Positions 1 to 11,907 of a stretch of 64,000 nucleotides of DNA are shown in pieces. Below the pieces are notes generated by a model, which ran no database searches, was not told where the DNA came from, and saw only the letters and a list, made by a program, of their open reading frames with translations. Source of the stretch: Burhinus oedicnemus (lineage: Eukaryota; Chordata; Aves; Charadriiformes; Burhinidae); contig VFFE01006799.1 of NCBI GenBank assembly GCA_008921705.1, positions 1,560,463-1,624,462 of the forward strand, written 5' to 3'. The position numbers were made by a program, and so were the translations under genes. Positions within the stretch are counted from its first letter, which is position 1. Every line of letters starts with the position of its first letter.

Positions 1-2396
1 TTATAATTTTGGTTTATAAGAGATCTTTCATGGCAATAAAACTGTCATGGTAAGTAAAATAAAAAAAAAGAGGAATTTCTGTTATTCGTGTAGTTATGAT
101 GAAACTAAAATAATGTAATATCTTGCAGTTTAAATTTCATTTTGACGTTCCTCTAGCTAATTGTGCAGGCAAACGTTAAATCAGTTTCAAATACACTAGA
201 TTGGAAAAGTTCAAAATAGATATTCCTATAACAATTGTAAATTGCTCCTTTTCCTGCTTTCTTTACTGTTCTATTTAAGTAATTTTTTAATTTCCCTCAA
301 TACATTTTTTATACTAAAAAATAAAAACAGGGAAGAAGAAAAAGAACCTCATTTTAGATTCTGCTAAGTCATTAAAAACTGGAATGTGTGAGTTGAAAAC
401 ACTTGCACCAATTCATTAACCACATCCTCACATTTCAACCAACTTTTCTAGGAGGAAGTAGCATTTGAGTAACATCTGTTCACAACAGCACTGATCCATA
501 CTGGTATGTAGACATTTTTTCTTTTTACTTGCTCAAAATGCAAAAAGATAATTTCTAAGTTATTTATTCAGTTGGGGAAAAATTTTTTGCCCCAAAGACA
601 CAGGCAAGTATTCCAGGCGAACTTACTGGGAGCTGCGTTCCCTTAACTCAGGCTGAATTTTGACCTTAAATATGAGCATTTTCTCCCAGTGAAAGTACTT
701 AGAAACTTAATTTCATGATAGGATGTGGTTCACAGTTTTGCTGTCTTCCCCGAGAAATCTAGTTTCTTATGACAGTTCTCAGGCCAAACACAATTGATAT
801 ACAAGTATTTTTTGCTAGAGCCATCTGAGGGCTTTGGCACCAAATCCAGATAAAGTGTTAGTTAAAAAAAAAACAAAAAACAAAAACCCACCACACTTCC
901 CATCTACTCTGCTGAAGTGACTGTGTGGATACTCTTGACTCATTATAAAATAAGGTTAAATTACTCATCTTAAGCTTTTTATATATTTATTTTGAATCAA
1001 TTGACTTTCAGCTTCAAATTGTTATCCATCTTACACTTAGCGTATATACTTCCTGTTGACTTCAAAAGCCAGTCACATAAACTTTTAACCCTAACCACTG
1101 CAGAAACATTTTAAGGAAACAGAAGAATTTTTAAAATAATGCACATATACTGGTATAATTAATTATTATGTACTATTCAGTCCATATTAGATTGAATTAT
1201 CAGGCCCCAAATAACCACCCTGTGGCATCTGAGACTCTCTTCATATCTTTTCTTATTTTGGACTGGCTGCTGTTTCTTACTACAGGTTGCACCCACTTCC
1301 CCAGGCAGAGCTAGTGTTCATGATTTACATTAGGAAAGCAGAAGTAATTCACATTTTTTGTTGCTGTTGCTCTTCTAAGGGAGAAGCAGTCTCAGCTGTG
1401 CACTGCCATCATGTATGTGATGAGAGCTTCACTGCCATCAGTGGTTCGGTGCGTGAGGGTAAGGGGTCTGCCAGCACTCAGCTATTGTATATGGTGCAGG
1501 TGGAGAAAGAAAAGGGCGAGGGCGGGAAGCAAGTACCTGAAACAATGACAGGTCCAGTTCTGTTTAGTGCCTTCCAGCGTCCGCTTGGAAGATTTCTAAA
1601 GCAGTCTCACAAAAGCAGAATTCTTTAAAAGTACTGCCATGTAATAGTTATACAGGATAATGCAATCAGAACATGACTGTTTGTTGTCAGAGGAACTTTA
1701 CAGCAAAGGAGAATAAAATGCTACAGATGGACAGCACAAATTAAAAGAAATTCAAACAGTCAGTGATCCAAACAAAAACAGAGTGGCCAATTTCAGAGGC
1801 TTAATCCAAAGCACTAAGTAATATTTTGGATGAAGTCACCATTAGATAGCTATGCAACAAATTCAGCAAAAGACTCCTTTTTTAATATCACAAATCTGTG
1901 ATTTATTGATCTCTCACAGAATTTGATGGAGGAGGAGAAGCTTTTAATTAAAAGAAGTGATTAAGTGCAAATCCTTCCCAAGCCTTTCATGAAAATCTAG
2001 CTTCAGAGAGTGATCTGAAGAGCCGCAGCAAGGCTGGGTTGGTATGCCTAGAAAGAAAAGGTATATTCATAGCCTAATTAGTTGCACTGAGTTAAGATTC
2101 TGTTGAAGATAAAGGCAGTTCCTAGTTCTCAGTAGGAAAGAACTGACAAAACTACCACTGAAGAACACTTTTTTCCTCTTGCAAAATTAGCAAAGTTGCT
2201 ATTATTAAGTCTTTCAGAAAATTTTAGTGGATTCAAAATTACTTCCCTTTGTTTTATTCATTCTAATGACAAAGAATTGAATCTCGTTTAAATGGAGCTA
2301 TGTTTCCACAGCTCTAGCAGGTGAAAGTGTAACAGAAACAGATGAAAGTGAATATTGCATCTTGCTAAAATGTGGCACCTCGGGCCTGCAGAGAGG

Positions 2397-2461
2397 CCTT
2401 CTTTTAAAGGAGGTTCAGCCTATTCAGTTAAATCACTGACGGAGCCTCCTTTATTTTAAGG
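2397..2461. repeat. Imperfect inverted repeat / hairpin
   Basis: The left arm (2397-2413, CCTTCTTTTAAAGGAGG) is close to the reverse complement of the right arm (2445-2461, CCTCCTTTATTTTAAGG), with about a 31-base loop. The eight inner bases (AAAGGAGG against CCTCCTTT) and four outer bases (CCTT against AAGG) pair perfectly. It could fold as DNA or RNA. No function is implied by the sequence alone. Confidence 0.45.
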
Positions 2462-2784
2462 AATGAGCTGGAAATGCCTTTTTTGTTTCTGTACCATTTT
2501 CTCATAATTGAGCCAACAGAAAATAATCTAGCTTCATAATTTCTCATTCCTATTAAAACAACCATAACATGATGGGACCTATGATTTTCTTAATGAACTT
2601 TTCCTACGTGTCCTTTTTCCCCACTAGGGTTTTCTTGAAATTTAATTTTAAACATATATTTATATGGCTCTGTATACACCTATTTCTATTTTATTGCTAT
2701 TTATATAGCAATTGGTATAAAACATTAAAGCAAAAAATATTATCCCAGACACAAATTTCTTAATGTAAAATCTCAAGCAGGAAG

Positions 2785-2824
<40 letters not shown>
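2785..2824 (+). repeat. Poly(A) homopolymer tract (40 A)
   Basis: This is an uninterrupted run of 40 adenines. No retrogene or SINE body was recognised upstream, so it is described as a simple repeat rather than a retroposon tail. Its exact length is prone to sequencing error. Confidence 0.9.
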
Positions 2825-2828
<4 letters not shown>

Positions 2829-4224
2829 CAGAAAATTAAGCCAGAAGGGTTCTTAAGAAACCGTTTAATAAATCTGCCTAATCAGAGCCAGAAACAAATA
2901 TATCTAACATGAAAAGGCAGAGGGTTGAAAGCAGAAGCTACACTATAAATAGTAAACTATCTGAAACAAAAGTAACATTCAGAAGTCATGTGAAGGAACT
3001 TCCTGTCTATATTGGAATGAGGAAGGAAACTTTCAAGTGTAAGCAACTACATGGAAAGAGCATATGAAGCTAGAAAGACTGAGATACAAATCAGTAGAAA
3101 AGAAAGCGGTGCGGAGAGCAAAAACCAAGTAAAAGCCGGATCCAAAAGGGAATTAGTAGAAATCTGAGGTTTGTGTCACTCAGAAATATATAGCAGATAC
3201 CCATTGGTAAATGGATGATCTGGCTTCCCCAGTGGTTCCCTGCAAACTGCTTTTAAATCAAAACATGCAGATATGAAATGAAGGTTGAGGAACTGAAGTT
3301 CAGAAGAAACAGAAAAAGTCTGTCACCTTAGTAACACAGTAAACAACATGATGATAAAGAGCACGTGGAACAAATGGTTTCCTGCAGTATCTCTAAGACA
3401 CCATGCCGCTATCAGCACCCAGGCTGGGTAAAGCTAAATCAGCCAGGTTTACTACTTTGCATGTGCTCAACTGCCTCCCAGGCAGCAGGCATGGGAACAT
3501 GCTGGGAACATGGCTAAGATGGGTTTTTTTAAGCACGCTATCCACAACCTTTAGCATTCCTGTGGAGTGGGTTTCTTGGAGCTGTTCTGTGTGGTATAAA
3601 TCAATAAAAATCCCTTGGAGCAATAGTGTAAATTAATGGATTACTCACCTACATGTTATTCAGGAGTCTCACTTCTCCTGTTCAGACATGAGTTTTGACC
3701 TTCAACCTATGAATACACTTCCAGCAAACATTTTTTAGATTCCTACACTCCTATAAAAATTGTTTTCACATAAAAATTCTCCACTATCTCTAGCTAATAC
3801 CCACTCTGCTGGGTATAAAGAAATGTAATACATTTTTGTTGGTAAAAATTCCAGTATTCCAGTCCAAAGAACTCTAGAGAAGTACAATGTGTTGTTACCA
3901 ATAATTGCATTTTATAGTAATTCTGCAATATTAAATTACTCAACTAGAATTTTGTTGGAAAAAGTCAATGCTGAATTTAAAAATCACTTCTTGTTTGTAT
4001 ACAATTTACAACAGGGTGACTTCATGGATTTCTATTGAGTCAGCCCTGATTTACATAGTGAGAAAATAATTACATTTGTCTGGCTGGAGATCACCCTGTG
4101 AGGGCTACTGCCTTGTTCAGCTGCATAGCTAATAGGACATTATCAGAAAGAAGACTAAAAAGCATCTACCAATGACGTCTGCAGTTATTCTGGAAAATAC
4201 AGCATTATGAAGTAAAGAACTCAA

Positions 4225-4920
4225 GCGTATTTTGGTGAACGTGAATTCACTAAAGGAAAATCATGTCAGATTAAATGTTTTGGGGTGTTGTTTATTTATT
4301 TATTTATTTACTGATTTTTCAGGAGAAGAGATATGCCATAAAATCTGGAATTGCAAGGGAATATGACATGAAGCTGCACAGGATCTTATCACTTAAACTA
4401 CAGAAAACAAGGCTCAGTATGAGAGGGCTAAACAGGGCATGAAATTGGCTAACGGGCAAATGATACTCATTTGTTTCAAAAGGAAGGGTACCAAACTGAA
4501 GAAAATGTTACTAGCATAGAACCTCAGGGATCAGTGCTGGGACTACTCCTATTATTTTAATTAATAACTGTGGCATAAGACAAAGTTCATAAATGACAAA
4601 GTCAGAAGACATTATCAATACAAAGAAAGAGATGGATATCTCATGGAATTTAATGTATGGCTTTGAGGAATGAAATAACAAAAGCAGGACGAAATTCAAT
4701 AGTATCAAAAGCATGAGAGATGCATTTGGGGGTCTAAAACCAAAAAAATGTGCTATACGCTCGGAGCTCATCAACGGCCAATGCATAATGAGAAGTATAT
4801 AGGTATGCCAACTGGTCACAAGATGCTACAAGTCACACAAAGACAACAAAGCTGTAAAAATGATAAATGCATTCAGAGACACAGAGAACAACAAAATTCT
4901 GTGTAACAAATACAGATATT
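4225..4920 (+). mobile_element. Ancient decayed CR1-type LINE, reverse-transcriptase region
   Basis: Landmarks of a CR1 reverse transcriptase appear in order on the plus strand, although no frame stays open. Around 4230 is a block resembling the codons of the TKGKSC motif. Around 4525-4550 is CCTCAGGGATCAGTGCTGGG, which encodes the PQGSVLG motif. Around 4690-4735 is the region corresponding to KFN...MHLG, and near 4850 the segment before the conserved C-terminal block. Indels and stops are numerous, so this is a deep amniote-age relic rather than one of the younger bird copies. The ends are approximate, and both protein and mobility are lost. Confidence 0.6.
4291..4310. repeat. (TTTA)n microsatellite
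   Basis: Five perfect TTTA units lie inside the decayed CR1 relic. The minus strand reads AATAAA repeatedly here, which is a chance consequence of the repeat and not good evidence of a polyadenylation site. Confidence 0.85.
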
Positions 4921-7209
4921 AGAACGATGATGTTTTGTAGTATCAGCCAAATAGGAAAGAATAAAAAAGCTCTACTGTTACCCAAAAAAACAGAGCTAGT
5001 TAAAAGCTGGAAAAGGATTATATTGTGTGAGATAAAAGTTGTCATCAATTTGATGACCCAGCCAATCTTTTTCATTCTTGTTACCTTTACAATGACTCAA
5101 TAAGCTAGAAGGTAAGAGTTGCACTCACTACATATACAGAGAAATACATTATTTAAAACATTCATTGGCAGTATTTTTGTTTCCAAAACAGACTGCATAC
5201 ACAAAGTACAAAACTGTCTAGAAAATATAAAACAGCTTATCAACTCCTTTTTCTCCCGTTTGGGAATATATTCAATATACTGACAAGTATCAGGAATGAA
5301 TCTGACTCCAAACCAGTCAGTTCAGCAACAATCCTGTGTTCCAGCGCTGCAGACTGGGCTCTGTGGGGTGCTACGCTTCAATAACCTAGCTGCTTTTCAA
5401 CACAAGGTCAAGAGATTTTCTAAAACTGAGAGCAAAAGAACAACCATTTACTAGTTATATAGTGGCAGGGACACAAAACAAAAGTCAGTCTTCTTTCTTT
5501 CTTAGGGCCCAATATTGCATTCCACGGTTCAGGTGACCTCTTCATTAGCTGTCATTTCAGTAAGTTCTGAACAACAATTAAACCAAAGAGGGCACGCTGC
5601 TCTGTCATTCATTCTCTTGAGATCTACACTCAACAGGGCTTGTTCCATAGTCAGCACATAGTGTTGACACACAGTTATGAGTATATTTACTTGGTTTTTA
5701 CTGGAAGACTGGTTAGCAAACAAGTTTTTATCACTCTGTTCTGATGGGAAATTTGTATTACAAACTGCAATGCTCTATGGCTCATAATAAGCTTGGTTTT
5801 TTTTTGTTTTTTAACATGTCTATAACTAATTACAGCTTTGTGGTTTTTGTGTTTTTTTTTTTAAATAAGGCTAGAATACTGTGTGTTGCAGCTAGTTTTT
5901 TTGATTTATTTTTTCTGAGCTCAGGTAATAAAGTAGGTCCTCTGCAAATATACCGAAATCCTGAAAGTTAAATATCCACACTACAAGCCAGATTTGCTTT
6001 GTTTTTACACAGCTTTCATCTCTCAAGTAATCAAAAACAGAACTATTCAGGCATTGGGTTTGCTGGGGTTTTTTTTGCCAGGGAGAAAGGGATCTAATCA
6101 CTTTACTGCATCATTTTCCTCAGCACTTTGCCATAATCATTAATATAATTATATTGCATTTATATAGAGTTTTCCATTCGTGGAGCTTAAGCACTTTACA
6201 AAGCATCAAAGAGGAAAAGCTATTCTATCCTTTAGCTTGCTATGAGATGCGCTTTAGTTCTGTAAGGAACAGTTAATATGTGAAATGAAGTCCATATGAA
6301 ACATTGTACTAGTCAAATGCCCTTTAAGATCTCACATACTGTTTATTTACTGATGATAAAAAAATATAAGTAGTGATGATACAATTCTAGTAATGGGAAA
6401 ATAACGCAATTCATTGCACTGAAATTTATTCTGATAGGATTTTACTGATATCAGAAGGATCATACCTCTAACATGTTCTTTGAGAATGACAGCCAAGCCT
6501 GCTGAAAAAACATGCTCAAAATACTTGATTATGTTACCCCACACTAATTATTAGTAGCCTGAGAACCTTTACGCAGGATGAAGTAGCAGAAAATTCAACT
6601 CTGGATAAGACTATTTTCCACAATTATATTTTCACAACGTAAAGAGTTTCTCTGTGTACAGATTTGTACCCGTTCAACTAAATCAATGCTGTAAAACCTG
6701 CTCTCTTTTTACTCCATGAGAGTTTTGTCAGTGATTTCAAAGGTACAGGTACTCCAATTCTGAAAAATTAATCAAAATGTAACGTGGATGCCTTTGTCTT
6801 GATCATATCACTTTTCCCTCTATATAAGTTGAATGACTTGACTAGTATCGTGGTCAGACAATCACCGCAAAAACAGTGTGTTACCTGAGGTGGGGTAACC
6901 TCCAGCAGTGACAAACTGTCAGAAGGTACGATTGGGAAAGCAGGGTAAAGTCTTAATCCAGAGCAGTTATTTCTCCTGTTAATAGCAGCCTATATCTTTA
7001 GTTCTTAGAAATTACGTACTAGGTACTGGGGGAAAAAAAAAAAAAAATTATCAAAGGTATGTCTACTCCACTGTTCTGACTGACAATAACAAGCATTAGA
7101 TGCTTTGGGAAGAGTACAAGAAACTGGGCATGCATGAAACGACGCTTCCCTTATTGTATTGTATTGTTCAGCACTCAGTGGTCAGGAACCGAACCAGAGG
7201 CCGCATCCA
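4921..7209. other. Non-coding block with a doubtful exon-like segment
   Basis: I saw no supported gene. At 5529-5764 the minus strand has an open segment of 77 codons ending in TGA, with a weak acceptor (CATTGCAG) at its 5' border. The plus strand has a strong pyrimidine-rich acceptor at about 5560, but its frame closes quickly. At about 6438-6473 a 36-base minus-strand segment is flanked by TTTTTTCAG and GTATGA and is phase-compatible with the 5.5 kb segment. None of this is enough to call an exon. Confidence 0.4.
6145..6230 (-). repeat. Possible MIR-like / CORE-SINE fragment
   Basis: The stretch GCATTTATATAG...GAGCTTAAGCACTTTACAAAGC resembles the conserved block found next to the tail of MIR-type and other ancient vertebrate SINEs (TTTATATAGCGC...AAAGCGCTTTACAAA). 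Only this block is recognisable. Orientation is inferred from that resemblance and remains uncertain. Confidence 0.3.
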
Positions 7210-7600
7210 GGCCTTTAATAGCCACTGCTATTTATTTCTCCATTAATTTCTCTAATCCCTCTGCAAGTCAATGCTTTTAATTTCTCCCATATCTGTGGCA
7301 GTGAGCTTGTACAATTTAATTATGCTCTGCACAAAAATTACTACTTTTGCTCCAAAAAAAACCCTCCAGAAAATAATTGTTCCCAGTTTACTTTTTTTTT
7401 TGGTAATAATTATGATTTTATAGGCTTCTCCTGTGTTTTCTCTCAGTCATCTCCTTTCCAAGCTGAAGTTCTAGTCCATTTAGTCTTTTCGCATGTAAAC
7501 GCTGCATACCACTGATAGTCCTTGTAACTCATCTCTATACCTTTTTTTAGTTCTACCTGTACAAAACTGAGTCTGTCTTTCTCCTATACATTCAATTTGG
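7210..7600 (-). mobile_element. Ancient CR1-type LINE, C-terminal ORF2 region (decayed)
   Basis: Read on the minus strand this matches the last part of an old amniote CR1 family. The block at about 7440-7480 (TCTCCTTTCCAAGCTGAAG) corresponds to the [13 protein letters not shown] region. 7300-7350 corresponds to the RxFFTxRVVxxWN region, and 7225-7270 to the short block after it. Order and spacing agree, but stops and indels break every frame. It is older than the CR1 copies at 11.9, 20.9, 36.9 and 60.3 kb, which are still readable as protein. The ends are approximate. Confidence 0.65.
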
Positions 7601-8657
7601 TCCAATCCAGCTTTCATCTAACCCAGTAGCAAATAAAACTCTCACTGAGTTCAACTATCTAAAGGCAAACTCTTAACTGTGTTCACGTGGCAGTACATGT
7701 ATTTGAAGAATCTTAACAACTGATTAAATGACTTTAAAAAAAATCTAGGAAATAAACGCTTGGTGCTAGCATGAATGGGCACAACAATATCAAAACTAAT
7801 GAGGAAATATCGAGGCATATCAGGTGAGAATCTGTCACTAGACGTATCCTACTTAGTTTAAAATGTACAAGGCTTAATTATGCATTGTTTGAAAGAATTA
7901 CTTCCATCTTATAATTCACCATAATGTTTTTACAATGTACAATAATATTCTGTAAGCCAGGATTGTTCAGCAAACATAGGAACATTAACAGAAAAAGTGT
8001 ATCTACCTAAACTACCTTACACTGTCCTACCTTCCTTTTTGAAGTATAGATATAAACTACTGCTGTCTTGGATTTTATGTAAGGGTTGTATTATTTATAG
8101 AAGGAGTCTCTCCTTGACTGTCAGGGCTTTTGTTGTCTTACAAAGGAATACAAGCAGACATTAAATTTAAAGCACATTGGAATGAAAATATTTCTATAAG
8201 AAGTACATATATTTTATCATGTAGCACTAGGCTCTGAGTTTACAGAAGAAAAAACATGCAGCAGATACAGAAAACTGGGAAACTTTTGAGAAATTTTTTT
8301 GTCTCAAAATAAATACTCATTAGTAAAACAAATTGCTCACAGGAAAGAGGAGGTTTGATAAACATATTTGTTTCCAAAATCTCTGAAGCTGTTAAACTAC
8401 CCAAACTCATCATTCCCCAAATGAAATATTTCATTGTGTGAGAATTTTCACTATTAAAGTATGAACTTCCAACAGTCACATTTGAAATAAAACATTTGAA
8501 GATAATTTAAATGAAAATGCTTTGGTTGATCTTAGCTAAAATTTAGGTACTTTTCTGAGAAATCAACTTCTTGTCCTAATTTAGGACAAAGACATCTTTT
8601 AAAAATCTGCATAGTTTTCCAGGACAGAGTAATCCTCTCTCAATCCAAGACCTACAG

Positions 8658-8717
8658 TAAAGGCACAAAGTGTCCGTGAATACAGGTGCTCATCTCATCT
8701 TCTGAAAATGACACATA
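8658..8717 (+). CDS. Candidate internal exon of an unrecognised plus-strand gene
   Basis: What is seen: a 60-base open segment preceded by a pyrimidine-rich acceptor ending CCTACAG and followed by a good donor (GTGAGTAC). Read with one base from a preceding exon it encodes about 19 residues (KAQSVREYRC... onward) and leaves one base over. That phase matches the next candidate exon at 9400, so the two join without a stop codon. What is inferred: an internal exon of a gene that starts upstream, possibly left of this window. No upstream partner exon was found and I do not recognise the peptide. A 60-base segment with chance splice-like flanks is quite possible, so confidence is low. Confidence 0.22.
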
Positions 8718-9399
8718 GTGAGTACAGCAGCTCTCTTTTAGGAGTGGGGGGAGAGTTGATCTCGTAGAGCTCCACAGGAGTAGACAATCTGCTTCTTTGG
8801 ATCTACCAGGTGACAAGGAACCACTGTTTTTTGGGTTGGTTTGGTTTTGTTTTTTCTTTAAAAAATGCAACATTATATTTTTAGCACCAGAGTTCTGTTA
8901 AGTCCACTTTAGATGGGAAATTTTTTTATTAATTTTTCTGCTTCCGTGACACATATATAATACTTGTTGTGCTAATAACTTGACTCTTCAGTGCTTTGTC
9001 CCTCCCAGAATAACCTGACTTGCAAGAAAGACCTAAAGATGCAGTGTATAAGTGCTGTCTCAGCAACGTAACTTCCCTGGCAGAACTAGACCCCCTGCAG
9101 TAGCACTGCATCTCCCAAAAAGATGGTCTTCCAAGGTGGTCTTCTCTCTAGTCTTCCAAGATCCACAAGTGACCTTGGTGGCATACTGATAAACTAAATG
9201 CCTGCAATCTGAAAACCAAGAAGCATGGCACAATCTAAGGTATGTCTTGCACACACACACACATTAAAGATATAAAAGAAAGATGGTTAAAAGTGATGTG
9301 CTAGTCTGGCATGATTACTTCATGCTACATAATTTCAACGAAAGGGAGATCAGGGAATATTGAAGGGTATTCCAAGAGCTAAAACATACCTGCTTGCAG

Positions 9400-9597
9400 C
9401 ATCTGTTTGCTGTATACAAGGCCTAATTCTTTCTGATGAATGTAACCAACAGAAAATGGCAATAAAATACTTGCTAGGGGAAACAATCACTACGTGCACC
9501 TCTTCTGCAAAACCACCAACCACATCTGCTGTTAGCACATCGAAAGTTATTGACAATTTTAGTTTGGATTTAGAAAACAGCACTCAGTTATTGCATG
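9400..9597 (+). CDS. Candidate internal exon of an unrecognised plus-strand gene
   Basis: This is a 198-base open segment with an acceptor ending CCTGCTTGCAG and a donor GTAGTT. It starts in the phase left by the 8658-8717 candidate. It encodes about 65 residues, polar and rich in Ser, Thr, Asn and Lys towards its end (for example SKVIDNFSLDLENSTQLLHG). The composition looks like a disordered nuclear or cytoskeletal protein, but no family is recognised. The minus strand is also open here with its own splice-like borders (9390-9504), so strand choice rests mainly on the neighbouring plus-strand segment at 9782. The exit phase does not fit that segment by one base; see the findings. Confidence 0.3.
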
Positions 9598-9781
9598 GTA
9601 GTTAGCTTTTTTGTTTGTTTTGTTGTTTGTATTTTGTTTTTTTTTAAAAAGACCTATACACCTCTAAACTCTTATGCTGTTTTAACAATAGGGAATACAT
9701 AGATTTTTAGTGATGTCTGAAAAGATCACCAACTAATAATACTAATTTTTATCAACTGTCTTCACAGCTTAATTCTTACAG

Positions 9782-9988
9782 AAAAAATCCAATACAACAA
9801 TAAAAATGTTAATTGAGAAAGTTTTGGGAAAGATGCTGCAGACAATACAACTACATGCACAGGAAATTAATTCTGTAGATGATGTGGAAAAGATGGCTTA
9901 TAAAGTTAACGAGATATTACTTAAGGCAAGAGAAACAATTAGACTATTAACAGTGAAGAAAAAGCAAACATTTTGCCACCAAATATAA
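9782..9988 (+). CDS. Candidate last coding exon of an unrecognised plus-strand gene
   Basis: After an acceptor ending AATTCTTACAG the frame is open for 68 codons to a TAA at 9986-9988. The middle part (IEKVLGKMLQTIQLHAQEIN and the following charged stretch) looks like an amphipathic helix or short coiled coil, a composition unlikely for random AT-rich DNA. The minus strand is closed here, which supports the plus strand. An AATAAA polyadenylation signal lies at 10215-10220, about 230 bases after the stop, consistent with a terminal exon and short 3' UTR. The protein family was not recognised. The join to 9400-9597 needs a one-base difference in the A6 run at 9782-9787. Confidence 0.35.
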   Translation, partial: KKSNTTIKMLIEKVLGKMLQTIQLHAQEINSVDDVEKMAYKVNEILLKARETIRLLTVKKKQTFCHQI

Positions 9989-10214
9989 TGAAACTAATTA
10001 AACATGGAATGAAAATTAAGATATGAATATGAAAACAAAATCAAACAAGATAAAAGGCCAGAGTTCACAGACTCAAAATCCAACCAACATGTTCAAACAC
10101 ACAGTACCTATAAGAACCTGAACAAACTGTTGTTTATCACTATTTATTTTTTGCACATGCTAAAACTGAAAGATCCATCCTCCTTTGGGCATGGATTGGT
10201 CTGCTTTTTTTAAG

Positions 10215-10220
10215 AATAAA
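10215..10220 (+). terminator. Candidate polyadenylation signal AATAAA
   Basis: A canonical AATAAA hexamer lies 227 bases after the stop codon of the candidate terminal exon at 9782-9988. AATAAA is frequent by chance in AT-rich DNA, so the call depends on that exon being real. Confidence 0.25.
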
Positions 10221-11907
10221 AAGAGGTTTTATGGGCACCAAAAACAAAACTAAAAGGCAAGAGTGTAATTGCAAAGAGCGAGTACTGAAAAAGCAGTAAG
10301 CTGTGTTATGCCTTTAGCTAATCATTCTGCAAAATCTGTAATGTTTAAGGGGCAAGATTGTTCTCTAAGGCATGTTGCAGACACATGTAACAATAGAGCA
10401 GGTGAAATCTATAGCTATTAGCTTGTATTGCCGTACCAAATACTTTTCTGACACTACAGAAGCATGACAGGTGCCAGATCCAATTCTACTTACACCACTA
10501 GTCTAATTCACATAACCTGATGAAACAATGGGGAATTTATCGTCATCAAGACATTTTATGCTCTAACCAGTCTTTTCTACTCAATGCCATCACCAGCTGG
10601 GACTGCGCACAAACACTTCAGGCCCTGTGGTTCAGAAGGGCTTTTGTAAGAGAACTAGAGTACAGAATGGTCTCAAGACTCTGGTCATCAATGCCAACAT
10701 GTCCTTGGCATGCAGTCACTCATCAGCTTTCATGGGTCTGTCCCCCTTTTTCATTTTTGCTTTCCAAGTACTCCTTTGATGTTTCTTTCCTCCTTATCCT
10801 CTTCCAAAACTCTGAAGATCCTCTGATTACCCTTCTCCTCCTACTGTTTCTGAACAATCCCACCCATTACTAGACTATCAGATGATCCTGTCCTTACCCT
10901 CTGCTGCTGGCTCCTCTCTGTCAGTACTGACATCTCAGACCATCTTTTTAACATTTTGCTCACGGATATCCTGCAACAATTTCAGCCCAAAAGATCTATG
11001 TGAGCCATTTGTATTTTCAATGCTTTCTGTTAAACCATCCCACATTTGTGAAAACTTCAAGTTCACTATATATTATCCTTAAAAATCTCATAAAATTTAC
11101 CTAGTGCCACAATATCACAGATACGGATTGGCAGTTAAGCGGTTTGTATACCGTGATTACTACTTACAGTGCTGACTGCAGTCATCTCACCTTTACTTGG
11201 TGCTTCCCTTCTCTCTTTTCTCATAGTTTATATTACAAATATCTTAGCTGTTGTCTTAAACTAGTATGTGAACGGTTTTGAATAAGAACCAGTCTACATG
11301 TTAATTTCCACTAGCTTAGAGGCCTCATCTTTCAGTACATATTTCAATGCAAATAAAAGTTTTAATTTCATTTTTAATAGCTATCAAACCATTCATATAT
11401 GGGTGAGTGTTCCTTGTGCTCAGAAAAATATAATGAGATAATGTGGAATGTCTGAGGAAAATTTCCAGAAATGAGGAGAGAGGAAAAAAAGAAAAATAAG
11501 AACAGAACATCCAAAAAACAAAGTTCCCTAATTGCAGAACATGCAATGCAAGGAAATAATGATACTCTCTCCCATTATTTAGAAGCATCCCTTGCTAATT
11601 TAGCCCTTGAACAACTTGGGGCATTGTCTGCACAACATCAAGCAAACCTGTAATGTTGTATAAAATATAATTGCTTAATAATGAATTGTTGAGTAGTGTG
11701 TTCTCAAGAGAAAAGGAATAAGCATTTTCCCAGTAATTAGCTTCTTAATTCCGATTAGCCAGCCTATACACTTACCCTGTATGTTATAATGACCATGTCT
11801 GCATAGGATAAAGTCTCAGCCTTCAGAAGTGTCACAATTACCTTGCTAATCTGAATCACATACAAATCATAACACTTCCACTAACGTCAACAGGGCACTA
11901 ACCAGTC
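10221..11907. other. Non-coding block
   Basis: I saw no gene, RNA gene or clear repeat. A pyrimidine-rich stretch at about 10740-10870 gives an open plus-strand frame of 117 codons, but it has no splice partners and a low-complexity Leu/Phe/Ser-rich composition. Confidence 0.5.

Larger units (their letters stand above)
1..4224. other. Non-coding AT-rich block
   Basis: I found no gene in this stretch. Open frames here are short, lack paired splice signals and have amino-acid compositions expected of AT-rich random DNA. It holds a 40-A homopolymer (2785-2824) and an imperfect inverted repeat (2397-2461), both listed separately. It may be intergenic or deep intronic sequence; the window does not show which. 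Confidence 0.6.

Noticed and set aside
2785..2824. Poly(A) tract as the tail of a retrogene or SINE
   Set aside because: No retrogene body, SINE head or target-site duplication was seen upstream.
10520..10873. Plus-strand open frame of 117 codons
   Set aside because: It comes from a pyrimidine-rich stretch (Leu/Phe/Ser bias), with no splice signals or homologous family recognised.
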